Below, in pieces: positions 17,111-27,360 of a stretch of DNA of 64,000 nucleotides. Below the pieces are notes generated by a model, which was not told where the DNA came from, made no database searches, and was given only the letters and a program-made list of their open reading frames with translations. The position numbers and the translations under genes were made by a program. The DNA is from Rhodopseudomonas julia. GTDB taxonomy: Bacteria > Pseudomonadota > Alphaproteobacteria > Rhizobiales > Afifellaceae. The stretch spans positions 1,302,001 to 1,366,000 of the forward strand of contig NZ_JAUSUK010000002.1 of the NCBI RefSeq assembly GCF_030813515.1. Reading direction: 5' to 3'. Every line of letters starts with the position of its first letter. Position 1 is the stretch's first letter.

Positions 17111-17884
17111 ATGGCCAGTGTAAAGATCCCGCAAATCGTCGGAGAATGGATCCACGTCGTTCCTCGCATGACGCGCACGGCGACCCGCCTCAATGATGAT
17201 GCCGCAGCCGCAACAGCGCGTGGCTCAACTCTTGGGGACAACAATTCCGATCCCCAGGCCAATGGCAGCGAGATCTACTCCGAGCCGCAGAATCTCCCGA
17301 CCGCGATATCGAGCATCATGAACCACGCACAGAAGCGCGCGAATTTTCACCCGGCAAGCACTCCGCCGGAGGAGCTCTATGAGAGATACAACGACTACAT
17401 AACAGAGGTCGACGACACGCCCTTCTTTCATCTTGAGAAGCACGATTACGTCAAGCAGACCTTCTATTCGAAGGACTACAACAAGCTGATCGATCAAATC
17501 GTCAGCCTTTATGATTCCGTCAGTGCAGGCGACCAGGAGAAGCTCAAAGAGGATATCACCGACATGGCCAAGTCGGTCTTCGGAGAGGAGAAGTCCGAGC
17601 AATGGCGCAATCTGTTCTCCCAATCGACGATCGACTTCTCCAATCTCTCGAGGCCACGCGTCTTCATTTATTACACGACGCTCTACATGCGCCACGAAGA
17701 GGATGGAAAATCGGAGGTCAACAGGCAGGAATACACGGTCAATAGGACCGAATATGCCGTGCTCTCCGACCTCATCCACGCCTACGCCAACGAGCTGGCA
17801 AGCCTCGACAAAAAGGCGGTGGATGACTGGCTGAGCGATTCGACGACGCCTGAACGCGAAGACGCGGCGTTATGTTTCAAATGA
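17111..17884 (+). CDS. Orphan protein of unknown function
   Basis: I do not recognise this 257-residue protein. It has no signal peptide and no membrane helix. Residues 22-62 are low-complexity and Ala/Asn/Asp/Ser-rich. Residues 86-175 are acidic, aromatic and helical-looking (YERYNDYITEVDDTPFFHLEK). Residues 181-193 look like a buried strand (RPRVFIYYTTLYM). A 7-residue tandem NRQEYTV/NRTEYAV lies at 204-217, and the only Cys is 255 in the tail ALCFK. The start is the ATG at 17111, 8 bases after a perfect AAGGAGG; the ATG at 17105 is too close to it. Sampled base composition (17401-17520, 55 of 120 G/C) is far below its neighbours, suggesting transfer. It stands alone between two terminators. 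Confidence 0.8.
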   Translation: MASVKIPQIVGEWIHVVPRMTRTATRLNDDAAAATARGSTLGDNNSDPQANGSEIYSEPQNLPTAISSIMNHAQKRANFHPASTPPEELYERYNDYITEVDDTPFFHLEKHDYVKQTFYSKDYNKLIDQIVSLYDSVSAGDQEKLKEDITDMAKSVFGEEKSEQWRNLFSQSTIDFSNLSRPRVFIYYTTLYMRHEEDGKSEVNRQEYTVNRTEYAVLSDLIHAYANELASLDKKAVDDWLSDSTTPEREDAALCFK

Positions 17885-18156
17885 GCGTCGGTGGAACGCG
17901 GAAAGCCCTTCAGGCGGTATTGCACCCACAACCTGACAGGCCTCGTGCCGCACTCAGGGCACGCCCAGAACGTGCCGCCCCGAGGTGATGCGCATCGATG
18001 CGTCAGGCGCCACGGAAGTGGCGCCAGCGGGCTGATGAGAGATTCGTGTGATAGCGATTTACCGCGGCGATCCTGCCGTGAAGATCTGCGTCTAGGTGAG
18101 GATACCGCCAGAGTGTGGCCGGCTCCTTCGTAGCGCAAGAGCCGAGCCGCAGACAT
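17885..18156. other. Intergenic region between the orphan gene and the hppA terminator
   Basis: About 270 bases with normal high GC and no convincing coding potential. It holds one perfect hairpin, GGCGCCAC-GGAA-GTGGCGCC at 18006-18025, with a GNRA-type tetraloop and no T-run. No att-like repeat, tRNA or insertion-sequence end is visible. Confidence 0.5.
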
Positions 18157-18195
18157 AAAAAAGGCCCCGCAGCATGCCGCGGGGCCCCTTTTTGG
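18157..18195. terminator. Bidirectional Rho-independent terminator
   Basis: The stem GGCCCCGC / GCGGGGCC (18163-18170 and 18179-18186) is flanked by an A-run on the left and a T-run on the right, so it can stop transcription from both sides. It serves hppA leftward, starting 15 bases past its stop, and the orphan gene rightward. Confidence 0.9.
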
Positions 18196-18209
18196 TTCGT
18201 GCGATCCGC

Positions 18210-20324
<2,115 letters not shown>

Positions 20325-20418
20325 TGATTTCCCCCGGAAGATGGCCGGCGGATTGCCGACCGGGAATGGAGGCCGGTCCCTCCGACAGAGCCGGGGGCGG
20401 CTTCCTGTATCGCGGCGG

Positions 20419-20447
20419 GGTATTGACGAAAGAACAAGCCCCGTCAA
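20419..20447 (-). promoter_or_regulatory. Possible sigma-70-type promoter of hppA
   Basis: Read leftward: TTGACG (20447-20442), 17 bases, then AATACC (20424-20419), about 95 bases before the hppA ATG. The -35 box and spacing are good and the -10 box is weak. Offered as a candidate only. Confidence 0.35.
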
Positions 20448-20476
20448 GGGCTGCAAAATCGCGCTACCCGCCTGGT

Positions 20477-21700
20477 TTAGCGGGATGCCTCCTGACGGCC
20501 ACGCCGCAAGAGAAGCAATGCAAGCCCAAGAAGAGCGACGACAGCGATCGGTATCACTGTCAGCGCCACTGCAGACCAGCCGCCGATAGACAGAATCTGG
20601 CCCGAAGAAAACGACGCCAGCGCCACCGTCGCAAAGACGAGCAGGTCGTTAAGGCCTTGCACCCGCTCCTTCTCGACCGGCTCATAAGTGGTTGCCACAA
20701 GTGCCGTCGCGCCGAGAAAGCCAAAATTCCAACCAACGCCCAAAACAACGAGCGCGCCCCAGAAGTTGATGAGGTCTATGCCTTGAAGGGCGATGAAGCC
20801 GCACAGGATGAGCAGCACAAGCCCGGCTGCGACCACGCGCTCTGCTCCAAAACGCAGGATCAAAGACCCAGTAAAGAAGCTTGGAGCGAACATTGCGATG
20901 ACATGCCACTGGATGCCAAGAACCGCCGCATCGGTCGGAAAGCCGCAGCCGACCATCGCCAACGGTGCGGCCGTCATCATCAAATTCATGAGGGCATAGG
21001 CGGTCACGGCACAGGCAACGGCCACAATGAAGCGAGGCTGAGCAGCAATCTTCCGCAACGGGCGCCCTGCGTGGGCATGGACGGCCGTCACACTCGGGGC
21101 ATGCAAGAACGCGAGCACGATTGCTGCAAGCAGCATCAGTCCGGCGGCACCGACATAAGCCCCGACAAACTCGATCGGGAAGGCCGCGCGGGTGTGGATG
21201 ACCGTTTGCGGGCCGATGATGGCCGCCATCACGCCACCGATCAGCACATATGACATCGCTTTCGGCCGGAAGGACGGACTAGCCGTATCGGCCGCAGCAA
21301 AGCGAAACTGCTGCACGAAAGCAGCGGTGAAACCCATCATGAAGGCGCCGAGGCACAGCATCGGGAACGAGAAGACCGTGACGGCCACCGCTTCCATGAG
21401 TGCGCCCATTGCGCCGATCAGCATGCCGCAAATGAGGCCGAACCGACGCCCGATTCGCCGCTGCAGAAGCGCAGCCGGCATGGTTCCGATCGCAGTGCCA
21501 ACGACGAAGGCGCTGAGCGGTAAGGTCGCCCAGGACTTGTCCGGCCCCAAGAGCATGTGGGCCGCAAGCGAAGATATGGAAAAGTTGATCGGGGCTCCGG
21601 CGCCGGCGATCGCCTGCGCCGCGGCAAGCACCACGACATTGCGTCGGGCGACCCGGTCGTCCACCGGGGGGTGCGCGACGACGTCGGGGGACGTGTCCAT
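20477..21700 (-). CDS. Major facilitator superfamily transporter
   Basis: A 407-residue inner-membrane transporter with twelve predicted helices. The MFS signature between helices 2 and 3 reads [13 protein letters not shown]. The ATG overlaps the thiL stop by one base (TAATG), so it is the last gene of the riboflavin/thiamine run. Substrate unknown; the position invites the idea of vitamin or drug transport, but nothing in the sequence shows it. Confidence 0.88.
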   Translation of the reverse strand: MDTSPDVVAHPPVDDRVARRNVVVLAAAQAIAGAGAPINFSISSLAAHMLLGPDKSWATLPLSAFVVGTAIGTMPAALLQRRIGRRFGLICGMLIGAMGALMEAVAVTVFSFPMLCLGAFMMGFTAAFVQQFRFAAADTASPSFRPKAMSYVLIGGVMAAIIGPQTVIHTRAAFPIEFVGAYVGAAGLMLLAAIVLAFLHAPSVTAVHAHAGRPLRKIAAQPRFIVAVACAVTAYALMNLMMTAAPLAMVGCGFPTDAAVLGIQWHVIAMFAPSFFTGSLILRFGAERVVAAGLVLLILCGFIALQGIDLINFWGALVVLGVGWNFGFLGATALVATTYEPVEKERVQGLNDLLVFATVALASFSSGQILSIGGWSAVALTVIPIAVVALLGLALLLLRRGRQEASR

Positions 21701-22671
21701 TACAGCTGGCCGTGGACGAAGGATCGACGGGAAAAGGCCATCTCCTCCCCGTCTTTCAGAATCACGGCTCGATCGCCATTCGCCTCGACGCGGCCGATGG
21801 CGGTCACCGGTATCTCGGCGCGTGCGGCAGCCTCTTTGAAGGCGTTCTCCTCGCCCGGCGGGATTGCTGCCAGAATCTCGTAATCATCGCCGCCGGTCAG
21901 CGCCTTCTCCAACGAGAAACCATGGTCGAAGAGCTTGCTTAACGCGGGGTCGAGCGGGACGTGCCGTGCTTCGATCACGGCGCGGACGCCGCTTGCGGAG
22001 GCGAGTTTGTCGGCGTCGCCGGCCAACCCGTCTGAAATGTCGAGAGCCGCACTGGCGTGGCGACGGACGGCCTCAGCGAGGCCCGTGCGCGGCTGTGGCT
22101 CGCGATAACGCAGAACGAGCCGTGCCCTGTCTTCTTCATCAAGCTCCGCACCCGATCGGTCCTGGAGAAGCGAAAGGCCGGCGTTCGATCCACCGATCGT
22201 TCCCGAAAGATAGAGAATGTCGCCGGGCTTCGCCCCGGAGCGATGCACCATGGTGCCCGTCGGCAGCGTGCCGATCGCCGTGATCGAGACCGTGATCCGA
22301 TCCGGGGATGCGATCGTGTCGCCACCGATCAACGCGATACGGTAGCGTTCTTGATCGCCGGCAAGCCCCTCGCAGAAAGCTTTGAGCCAGGGCTCGTTGC
22401 AATGGGGGGGTTGGGCAAGAGCGAGAAGATAGCCGAGAGGCTTTGCCCCTTTGGCTGCAAGGTCTGAGAGATTGACCCGCAGTGCCTTGCGCGCCACGGT
22501 TTCCGGAGGATCGCCTGGAAGGAAATGCACTCCCTCGGCGATCATGTCTTTGGTGACGACGAGATCCCGGTCTGAAGACGGGCTCACGAAACCCGCGTCA
22601 TCGAGAAGCCCGAGCGCACCTTCTCCCGCGAGCGGACGGAAGAAGCGATCAATCAGTTCCAGCTCATCCAT
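21700..22671 (-). CDS. thiL: Thiamine-monophosphate kinase
   Basis: Phosphorylates thiamine monophosphate to the active diphosphate. The 323-residue protein shows DDAGFVSPSSDRDLVVTKDM at the start (metal site), NLSDLAAKGAKPLGYLLAL, GGDTIASPDRITVSITAIG and ALDISDGLAGD, all ThiL motifs. It follows nusB by 6 bases, the widespread nusB-thiL arrangement, and overlaps the MFS start by one base. Confidence 0.96.
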   Translation of the reverse strand: MDELELIDRFFRPLAGEGALGLLDDAGFVSPSSDRDLVVTKDMIAEGVHFLPGDPPETVARKALRVNLSDLAAKGAKPLGYLLALAQPPHCNEPWLKAFCEGLAGDQERYRIALIGGDTIASPDRITVSITAIGTLPTGTMVHRSGAKPGDILYLSGTIGGSNAGLSLLQDRSGAELDEEDRARLVLRYREPQPRTGLAEAVRRHASAALDISDGLAGDADKLASASGVRAVIEARHVPLDPALSKLFDHGFSLEKALTGGDDYEILAAIPPGEENAFKEAAARAEIPVTAIGRVEANGDRAVILKDGEEMAFSRRSFVHGQL

Positions 22672-22677
22672 GAAGAT

Positions 22678-23190
22678 TTAGCCGGCACCCGCTTTGCCGA
22701 ATTCGTCAGGCCTCACATCCCGCGCCACCTTGTCGAGCACCGCATTGACGAGGCCCGGCTCTTCTTTTTCGAAGAAGGCATGGGCCACATCGAGGTACTC
22801 GCTGATCACGACACGGGCCGGCACGTCGCGACGCGACTTCAACTCGTAGACGCCGCAGCGCAAGAGCGATCGCAGCGTCACGTCCAGCCGCGCCAAAGGC
22901 CAGGTGGGCGGCAACGTCGCATGGATAAGCGGATCGATGACCTCCTGCTCTTCCACGACGCCCGCAACAAGAAGACGAAAGAATGCAGCATCGGCGCTGC
23001 GCAGTGTTTCGCCTTCCAGCTCCTGACCGAGGCGGAAGGCTTCGAACTCAGCAACGACCCGCGGCAGGCTCACCCGCCCGACGTCCATCTGGTAGAGCGC
23101 CTGCACGGCTGCGAGCCGCGCGGCACCGCGCTGATTGGCCCCTCTGGCCGCTATCGCTGGCTCACTTTCCGGCAAGACCCCACCTTTCAC
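22678..23190 (-). CDS. nusB: Transcription antitermination protein NusB
   Basis: An RNA-binding antitermination factor that acts with NusE/S10, mainly on rRNA operons. The fold is recognised by RGAARLAAVQALYQMDVG, FFRLLVAGVVEEQEVIDPLI and ISEYLDVAHAFFEKEEPGLVNAVLDKVA. The start is uncertain: GTG at 23190 (170 residues, overlapping ribH by 29 bases) or TTG at 23175; the open frame to 23286 is not needed. Between ribH and thiL, as usual. Confidence 0.92.
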   Translation of the reverse strand: MKGGVLPESEPAIAARGANQRGAARLAAVQALYQMDVGRVSLPRVVAEFEAFRLGQELEGETLRSADAAFFRLLVAGVVEEQEVIDPLIHATLPPTWPLARLDVTLRSLLRCGVYELKSRRDVPARVVISEYLDVAHAFFEKEEPGLVNAVLDKVARDVRPDEFGKAGAG

Positions 23191-23614
23191 GCAACTCGGC
23201 CATTTCACAGGCCGCCGCAGCCGCAGCCGCGCCCTTGTTCTTCCCATCAACGCCGGCCCGGGCCCATGCCTGATCGCCGTTTTCAACGGTCAAGACGCCG
23301 TTTCCGAGCGCGAGGCCGTAGGCAGAAACCAGATCCATCACGGCGCGTGCCGATTCTACGGCAACGATATCGTAGTGCGATGTCTCTCCGCGGATCACAC
23401 AGCCCAGGAGAACGAAACCGTCATAGGCGCTTATGTTTCCCTCTTCGGCCGCAATCAAGGCCATAGAAAGGGCGCCCGGAATTTCGAGCACGCCCGGGAC
23501 GGCGATGCGGTCGTAGGTGACGCCACGACGTTCCAGCTCCGCGATTGCTCCGCGGGCGAGCTCGTCTGAGAGGTCGCGGTAGAACCGCGCCTCAATCAAC
23601 AAAAAATGACTCAT
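23162..23614 (-). CDS. ribH: 6,7-dimethyl-8-ribityllumazine synthase
   Basis: Condenses the 5-amino-6-ribitylaminouracil and dihydroxybutanone phosphate precursors to lumazine, the penultimate riboflavin step. Motifs: VPGVLEIPGALSMAL, GCVIRGETSHYDIVA (substrate pocket with catalytic His) and GNGVLTVEN. The 150-residue length is normal. It is 18 bases after ribE and overlaps the nusB start. Confidence 0.96.
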   Translation of the reverse strand: MSHFLLIEARFYRDLSDELARGAIAELERRGVTYDRIAVPGVLEIPGALSMALIAAEEGNISAYDGFVLLGCVIRGETSHYDIVAVESARAVMDLVSAYGLALGNGVLTVENGDQAWARAGVDGKNKGAAAAAAACEMAELRERWGLAGK

Positions 23615-23632
23615 CTGAGTTTTGCCGAAGCC

Positions 23633-24232
23633 TTATGCGCTTTGAAGACGGGCGAGGTAGCGCGCCATGAGGTCGATCTCAAGGTTGACGTGATCGCCGA
23701 CTTTCTTTTCGCCCCAGGTGGTGGCCTGGAGTGTGTGAGGAATGAGCATGATGGTAAACGTGTTGCCTTCCACCGTGTTGACGGTGAGCGACGTGCCATC
23801 AAGGGCGACAGAGCCTTTTTCGGCGATGAAGCGCGCGAGATCATCGGGAACGGCGAAGGTGAACTTCGCCATGTCGCCCTCGTCCGCGCGCTCAATGATC
23901 TCGGCCACTCCGTCGATATGCCCGGTCACGATGTGGCCACCCAGCTCGTCGGAGGCCCGCAGCGCGCGTTCAAGATTGATCCGCGTTCCCGTCTGCCAGC
24001 TGCCAAGGGCGGTGCGTTCCAAAGTCTCCGTCGAGGCTTCGACCGCAAACCAGCCACCGCCTTGGGTCGTGCCGAGCTCGATCACCGTCAAGCAGGTGCC
24101 GGCGCAGGCAATCGAGGCACCGATCGCGATCGTTTCCGGATCGTAGGTTGTGGCGATCTCGAAGCGGCGCCCGGCCGCAAGGTCGGAAGTGGTCAGGACT
24201 TCGCCGACATCGGTGATGATGCCTGTGAACAT
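23633..24232 (-). CDS. ribE: Riboflavin synthase alpha chain
   Basis: Dismutates two lumazines to riboflavin. The 199-residue protein shows the internal duplication of two lumazine-binding domains, starting MFTGIITDVGEV and, in the second half, GGHIVTGHIDGVAEI with DGTSLTVN. The start ATG directly abuts the ribD stop. No FMN riboswitch precedes the run. Confidence 0.95.
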   Translation of the reverse strand: MFTGIITDVGEVLTTSDLAAGRRFEIATTYDPETIAIGASIACAGTCLTVIELGTTQGGGWFAVEASTETLERTALGSWQTGTRINLERALRASDELGGHIVTGHIDGVAEIIERADEGDMAKFTFAVPDDLARFIAEKGSVALDGTSLTVNTVEGNTFTIMLIPHTLQATTWGEKKVGDHVNLEIDLMARYLARLQSA

Positions 24233-25336
24233 TTAGGCTGCTCGCTTGTAGCGGATGAAATCATCGGGTCCGAAACGCCGCCGCTCGACGGCACGGAATG
24301 GGGCGATCATATCGGAAACAGGTCCGTTGGCAAAAGCGGCAATACGTTCGCCGCCGAGGTCAGCAGAGCTGCGAAAAAGGAGCAGCTCGTCGACGAGCCC
24401 GGCTTCGAGGAACGCGGCGGCGGTTTGCGCCCCGCCTTCGACCATTAAGGTGTTGATGCCGGCCGTGCCGAGGCGGGCGAGCGCCGCGCCGACATTGTCG
24501 CCCTCCCCGTTCAGCACAAGCCACCGCAACGCACCGTCGCGTGCCTCCATCAGCTCTTGCATGACGAGCGAGGGAGGGCGCGGGCTCAATACCCAGGTGT
24601 CAGGACCGGCGACGAACATTTTGGCGTGCTCAGGCAAAACGCCCGACCGGCTCAGGACCGCTCGAACCGGCGATCGCGCCATCAGGCCCGGCAGCCTGCA
24701 GGTCAGAAGCGGATCGTCCGCCCTCAAGGTTCCAGCACCAACGAGAATGGCATCGACGCGGCTTCGCAGCGCCTGGACGTGGCGTCGCGCGAGCGGTCCC
24801 GTGATGGCAATCTGTCCGCTCCCCTTGAGGCCGATGCCTTCGTCCGCCGAGACCGCCAACTTAAGGAGAACATACGGCCGGCCCTCGATGGTCCGCATCA
24901 GATACCCCTGATGGGCCTCTTCGGCCGCCTCCGCCAGAAGACCTTCCCGCACCTCGATGCCGGCCGCGCGGAGCTTTGCGACACCTTTGCCGTCGACCCT
25001 CTGATCGGGATCGCGGATCGGCATCACCACGCGGGCAATGCCCGCGTCCACGATCGCGTCGGCGCAAGGCGGCGTCCGGCCATGGTGGGCGCAGGGTTCC
25101 AGAGACACGTACAATGTCCCTCCCCGCGCTCTGTCGCCGGCTTCGGCAAGTGCCGCCGTCTCGGCATGCGGGCGACCGCCGATCGCGGTGCGTCCGCGCC
25201 CGACGATGGCGCCATCCTTTACGGCGATGGCGCCCACGGCGGGGTTTGGCGCCGCCTCTCCAAGCGACAAGCGACCGAGCCGGATTGCGGCGGCAAGAAA
25301 GCGACTGTCGAGATCCAGAGGCTGGGCCTCAGACAT
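24233..25336 (-). CDS. ribD: Bifunctional riboflavin deaminase/reductase RibD
   Basis: Catalyses the deaminase and reductase steps of riboflavin synthesis in one 367-residue chain. The N-terminal deaminase has zinc ligands in [11 protein letters not shown] and [12 protein letters not shown]. The C-terminal reductase begins near residue 150 ([17 protein letters not shown]) and has [12 protein letters not shown]. Its start overlaps the nrdR end by 8 bases, so the two are probably co-translated. Confidence 0.96.
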   Translation of the reverse strand: MSEAQPLDLDSRFLAAAIRLGRLSLGEAAPNPAVGAIAVKDGAIVGRGRTAIGGRPHAETAALAEAGDRARGGTLYVSLEPCAHHGRTPPCADAIVDAGIARVVMPIRDPDQRVDGKGVAKLRAAGIEVREGLLAEAAEEAHQGYLMRTIEGRPYVLLKLAVSADEGIGLKGSGQIAITGPLARRHVQALRSRVDAILVGAGTLRADDPLLTCRLPGLMARSPVRAVLSRSGVLPEHAKMFVAGPDTWVLSPRPPSLVMQELMEARDGALRWLVLNGEGDNVGAALARLGTAGINTLMVEGGAQTAAAFLEAGLVDELLLFRSSADLGGERIAAFANGPVSDMIAPFRAVERRRFGPDDFIRYKRAA

Positions 25337-25853
25337 CGTCGTCGAAAGGACGCTCGGGAAGCTCCAGACGCTCCTTGATGTCGCGGTTGAGATCGTCGTG
25401 GCGGCCGCCGCTGATTTCCGTCAGCAATTCCTCGAAGTCTTTGGCTTCGCGGAAATCCCGATAGACGGAGGCAAAACGCACATAGGCCACGTCATCGAGG
25501 CGGCGCAGACCCTCCATGAGGAGAATGCCGATATCGCTTGAGGGAATTTCCGATTCACCGCGCGATTCGAGCTGTCGGACGATCCCCGATACCATGCGCT
25601 CAACGCGATCTGGATCGACGTCGCGTTTTCTCACCGCGACCTGGACCGAACGCATCAGCTTGTCGCGATCGAAGGGCACGCGACGACCGGACTTTTTCAC
25701 GACGGTGAGCTCGCGCAATTGCACGCGCTCAAAGGTCGTAAAGCGGCCGCCGCAATCGCCGCAGACACGCCGTCTGCGGATGGCATTCCCGTCCTCCGTC
25801 GGCCGGGAATCCTTCACCTGCGAATTGTCGGCCCCGCAATAGGGACAGCGCAT
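25329..25853 (-). CDS. nrdR: Transcriptional repressor NrdR
   Basis: An ATP/dATP-sensing zinc-ribbon repressor of ribonucleotide reductase genes. The zinc ribbon is formed by MRCPYCG and the pair in VCGDCGGRF. The ATP-cone follows ([21 protein letters not shown]). The 174-residue length is slightly long owing to an acidic tail ([11 protein letters not shown]). It is 10 bases after glyA and overlaps ribD, the typical glyA-nrdR-ribD order. Confidence 0.96.
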   Translation of the reverse strand: MRCPYCGADNSQVKDSRPTEDGNAIRRRRVCGDCGGRFTTFERVQLRELTVVKKSGRRVPFDRDKLMRSVQVAVRKRDVDPDRVERMVSGIVRQLESRGESEIPSSDIGILLMEGLRRLDDVAYVRFASVYRDFREAKDFEELLTEISGGRHDDLNRDIKERLELPERPFDDDV

Positions 25854-25863
25854 GGCGCCTCGC

Positions 25864-27195
25864 TCAGTCGTTGTAGATCGGGAAGCGATCGGTCAGAGCC
25901 GCTACGCGCTCGCGCACCGAGGCCTCAACAGCCTCATTGCCGTCTTCGCCATTGGCGGCAAGCCCGTCGAGGACTTCCACGATCAGCTCACCAACCTCTT
26001 GGAATTCCGAAGTGCCGAAGCCCCGAGAGGTCGCCGCCGGCGTGCCGAGGCGAATGCCGGACGTGACCGTCGGCTTTTCCGGATCGAAGGGAACGCCGTT
26101 CTTGTTGCAAGTGATATTGGCGCGGCCGAGTGCGGTCTCCACCACTTTTCCGGTCAGGCCTTTGGGGCGCAGATCGACCAGAAGAAGGTGCGTATCGGTG
26201 CCACCGGAGACGATATCGCAGCCACCACGCTGAAGCGTTTCCGCAAGCATTTTCGCGTTCTGGACAACGTTCTTCGCGTATTCTTTGAACTGCGGGTGAA
26301 GAGCCTCGCCGAACGCGACCGCCTTTGCCGCGATGACATGCATCAGCGGCCCGCCCTGCAGGCCCGGGAACACGGCCGAATTGATTTTTTTGGCGATCGC
26401 CTCGTCATTCGTCAGAACGAGACCACCACGAGGCCCACGCAGCGTCTTATGCGTCGTGGACGTCACGACATGCGCATGCGGGAACGGACTTGGGTGAACA
26501 CCGCCCGCAACGAGACCGGCGAAATGCGCCATATCGACCATGAAGTACGCGCCGACCTTGTCGGCGATCTCGCGGAACCTCTTGAAGTCGATCTCGCGGC
26601 TGTAGGCCGACCCGCCGGCGATGATGATCTTCGGCTGATGCTCCTGCGCAAGTTCGGCCACGACGTCTTCGTCGATGCGGCCATCCTGCTTGCGGACGCC
26701 ATATTGCACGGCGTTGAACCATTTGCCGGAAAGGTTCGGCTTGGCTCCGTGGGTCAAATGCCCGCCGGCATCGAGGCTCAGGCCCATGACTGTGTCGCCC
26801 GGGCTTGCGAGCGCCAGAAGAACCGCTTGATTGGCCTGGCTGCCGGAATTCGGCTGCACATTGGCAAAGTTGCATCCGAAGAGCTTCGTCACCCGCTCGA
26901 TCGCCAGGTTCTCGACAACGTCGACATGCTGGCAACCGCCGTAATAGCGGCGGCCGGGGTAACCCTCGGCGTATTTGTTCGTCAGAACCGAGCCCTGCGC
27001 TTCCAGAACGGCGCGCGAGACGATGTTTTCAGACGCAATCAGCTCGATCTCGTGCTGCTGACGACCGAGCTCGGCCTTGACGGCTGCGGCGACGTCCGGA
27101 TCGGCATCGCGCAGAGAGGCAGAAAAAAAATCAGAGGGCGTGGCGCTCACAGGCCGGGCGACATCTTGCATGGGCGAAAATCCGTTGACTGGCAT
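25864..27195 (-). CDS. glyA: Serine hydroxymethyltransferase
   Basis: A PLP enzyme interconverting serine and glycine and loading tetrahydrofolate with one-carbon units. The PLP lysine is in [16 protein letters not shown], with [32 protein letters not shown] and [12 protein letters not shown] near the N-terminus. At 443 residues including an N-terminal extension it is ordinary for the order. The ATG at 27195 is used; Met9 (27171) is an equal alternative. It heads the leftward nrdR-rib-nusB-thiL run, so its promoter should lie in 27196-27360. Confidence 0.95.
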   Translation of the reverse strand: MPVNGFSPMQDVARPVSATPSDFFSASLRDADPDVAAAVKAELGRQQHEIELIASENIVSRAVLEAQGSVLTNKYAEGYPGRRYYGGCQHVDVVENLAIERVTKLFGCNFANVQPNSGSQANQAVLLALASPGDTVMGLSLDAGGHLTHGAKPNLSGKWFNAVQYGVRKQDGRIDEDVVAELAQEHQPKIIIAGGSAYSREIDFKRFREIADKVGAYFMVDMAHFAGLVAGGVHPSPFPHAHVVTSTTHKTLRGPRGGLVLTNDEAIAKKINSAVFPGLQGGPLMHVIAAKAVAFGEALHPQFKEYAKNVVQNAKMLAETLQRGGCDIVSGGTDTHLLLVDLRPKGLTGKVVETALGRANITCNKNGVPFDPEKPTVTSGIRLGTPAATSRGFGTSEFQEVGELIVEVLDGLAANGEDGNEAVEASVRERVAALTDRFPIYND

Positions 27196-27295
27196 CGGCC
27201 GTTATGCGCCACGAATGCGCGGCAGGCCGGCAAGGCGGCGATAACACAATCGCCCGGGGACGGAAAGCGCGGAGGCCCGGAGTATATGCCACGCA

Positions 27296-27331
27296 TGGAC
27301 GGCCTCGTCGCGGGATGTGCGAGGCCATCCA
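27296..27331. other. Intergenic stem-loop between the phytase-like gene and glyA
   Basis: GGCCTCG (27301-27307) pairs with CGAGGCC (27320-27326), extended by TGGA/TCCA across one mismatch, with a 12-base loop. A short A-run follows on the right and no T-run lies to the left, so it is a weak terminator at best for the upstream leftward gene. It may be a glyA leader or 3'-end element. Confidence 0.4.
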
Positions 27332-27360
27332 AAATGCGGTGCTGCAATGTGTTGCTGCCG

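Noticed and set aside
17876-17881. C-terminal CFK of the orphan protein as a CaaX-like lipidation signal
   Set aside because: A CaaX box needs three residues after Cys; here only two follow. The Cys is noted but no lipidation is claimed.
23190-27360. FMN or glycine riboswitch before the rib/glyA run
   Set aside because: No RFN-element or glycine-aptamer conserved segments are seen upstream of ribE, ribD, nrdR or glyA, and the gaps within the run are too short for one.
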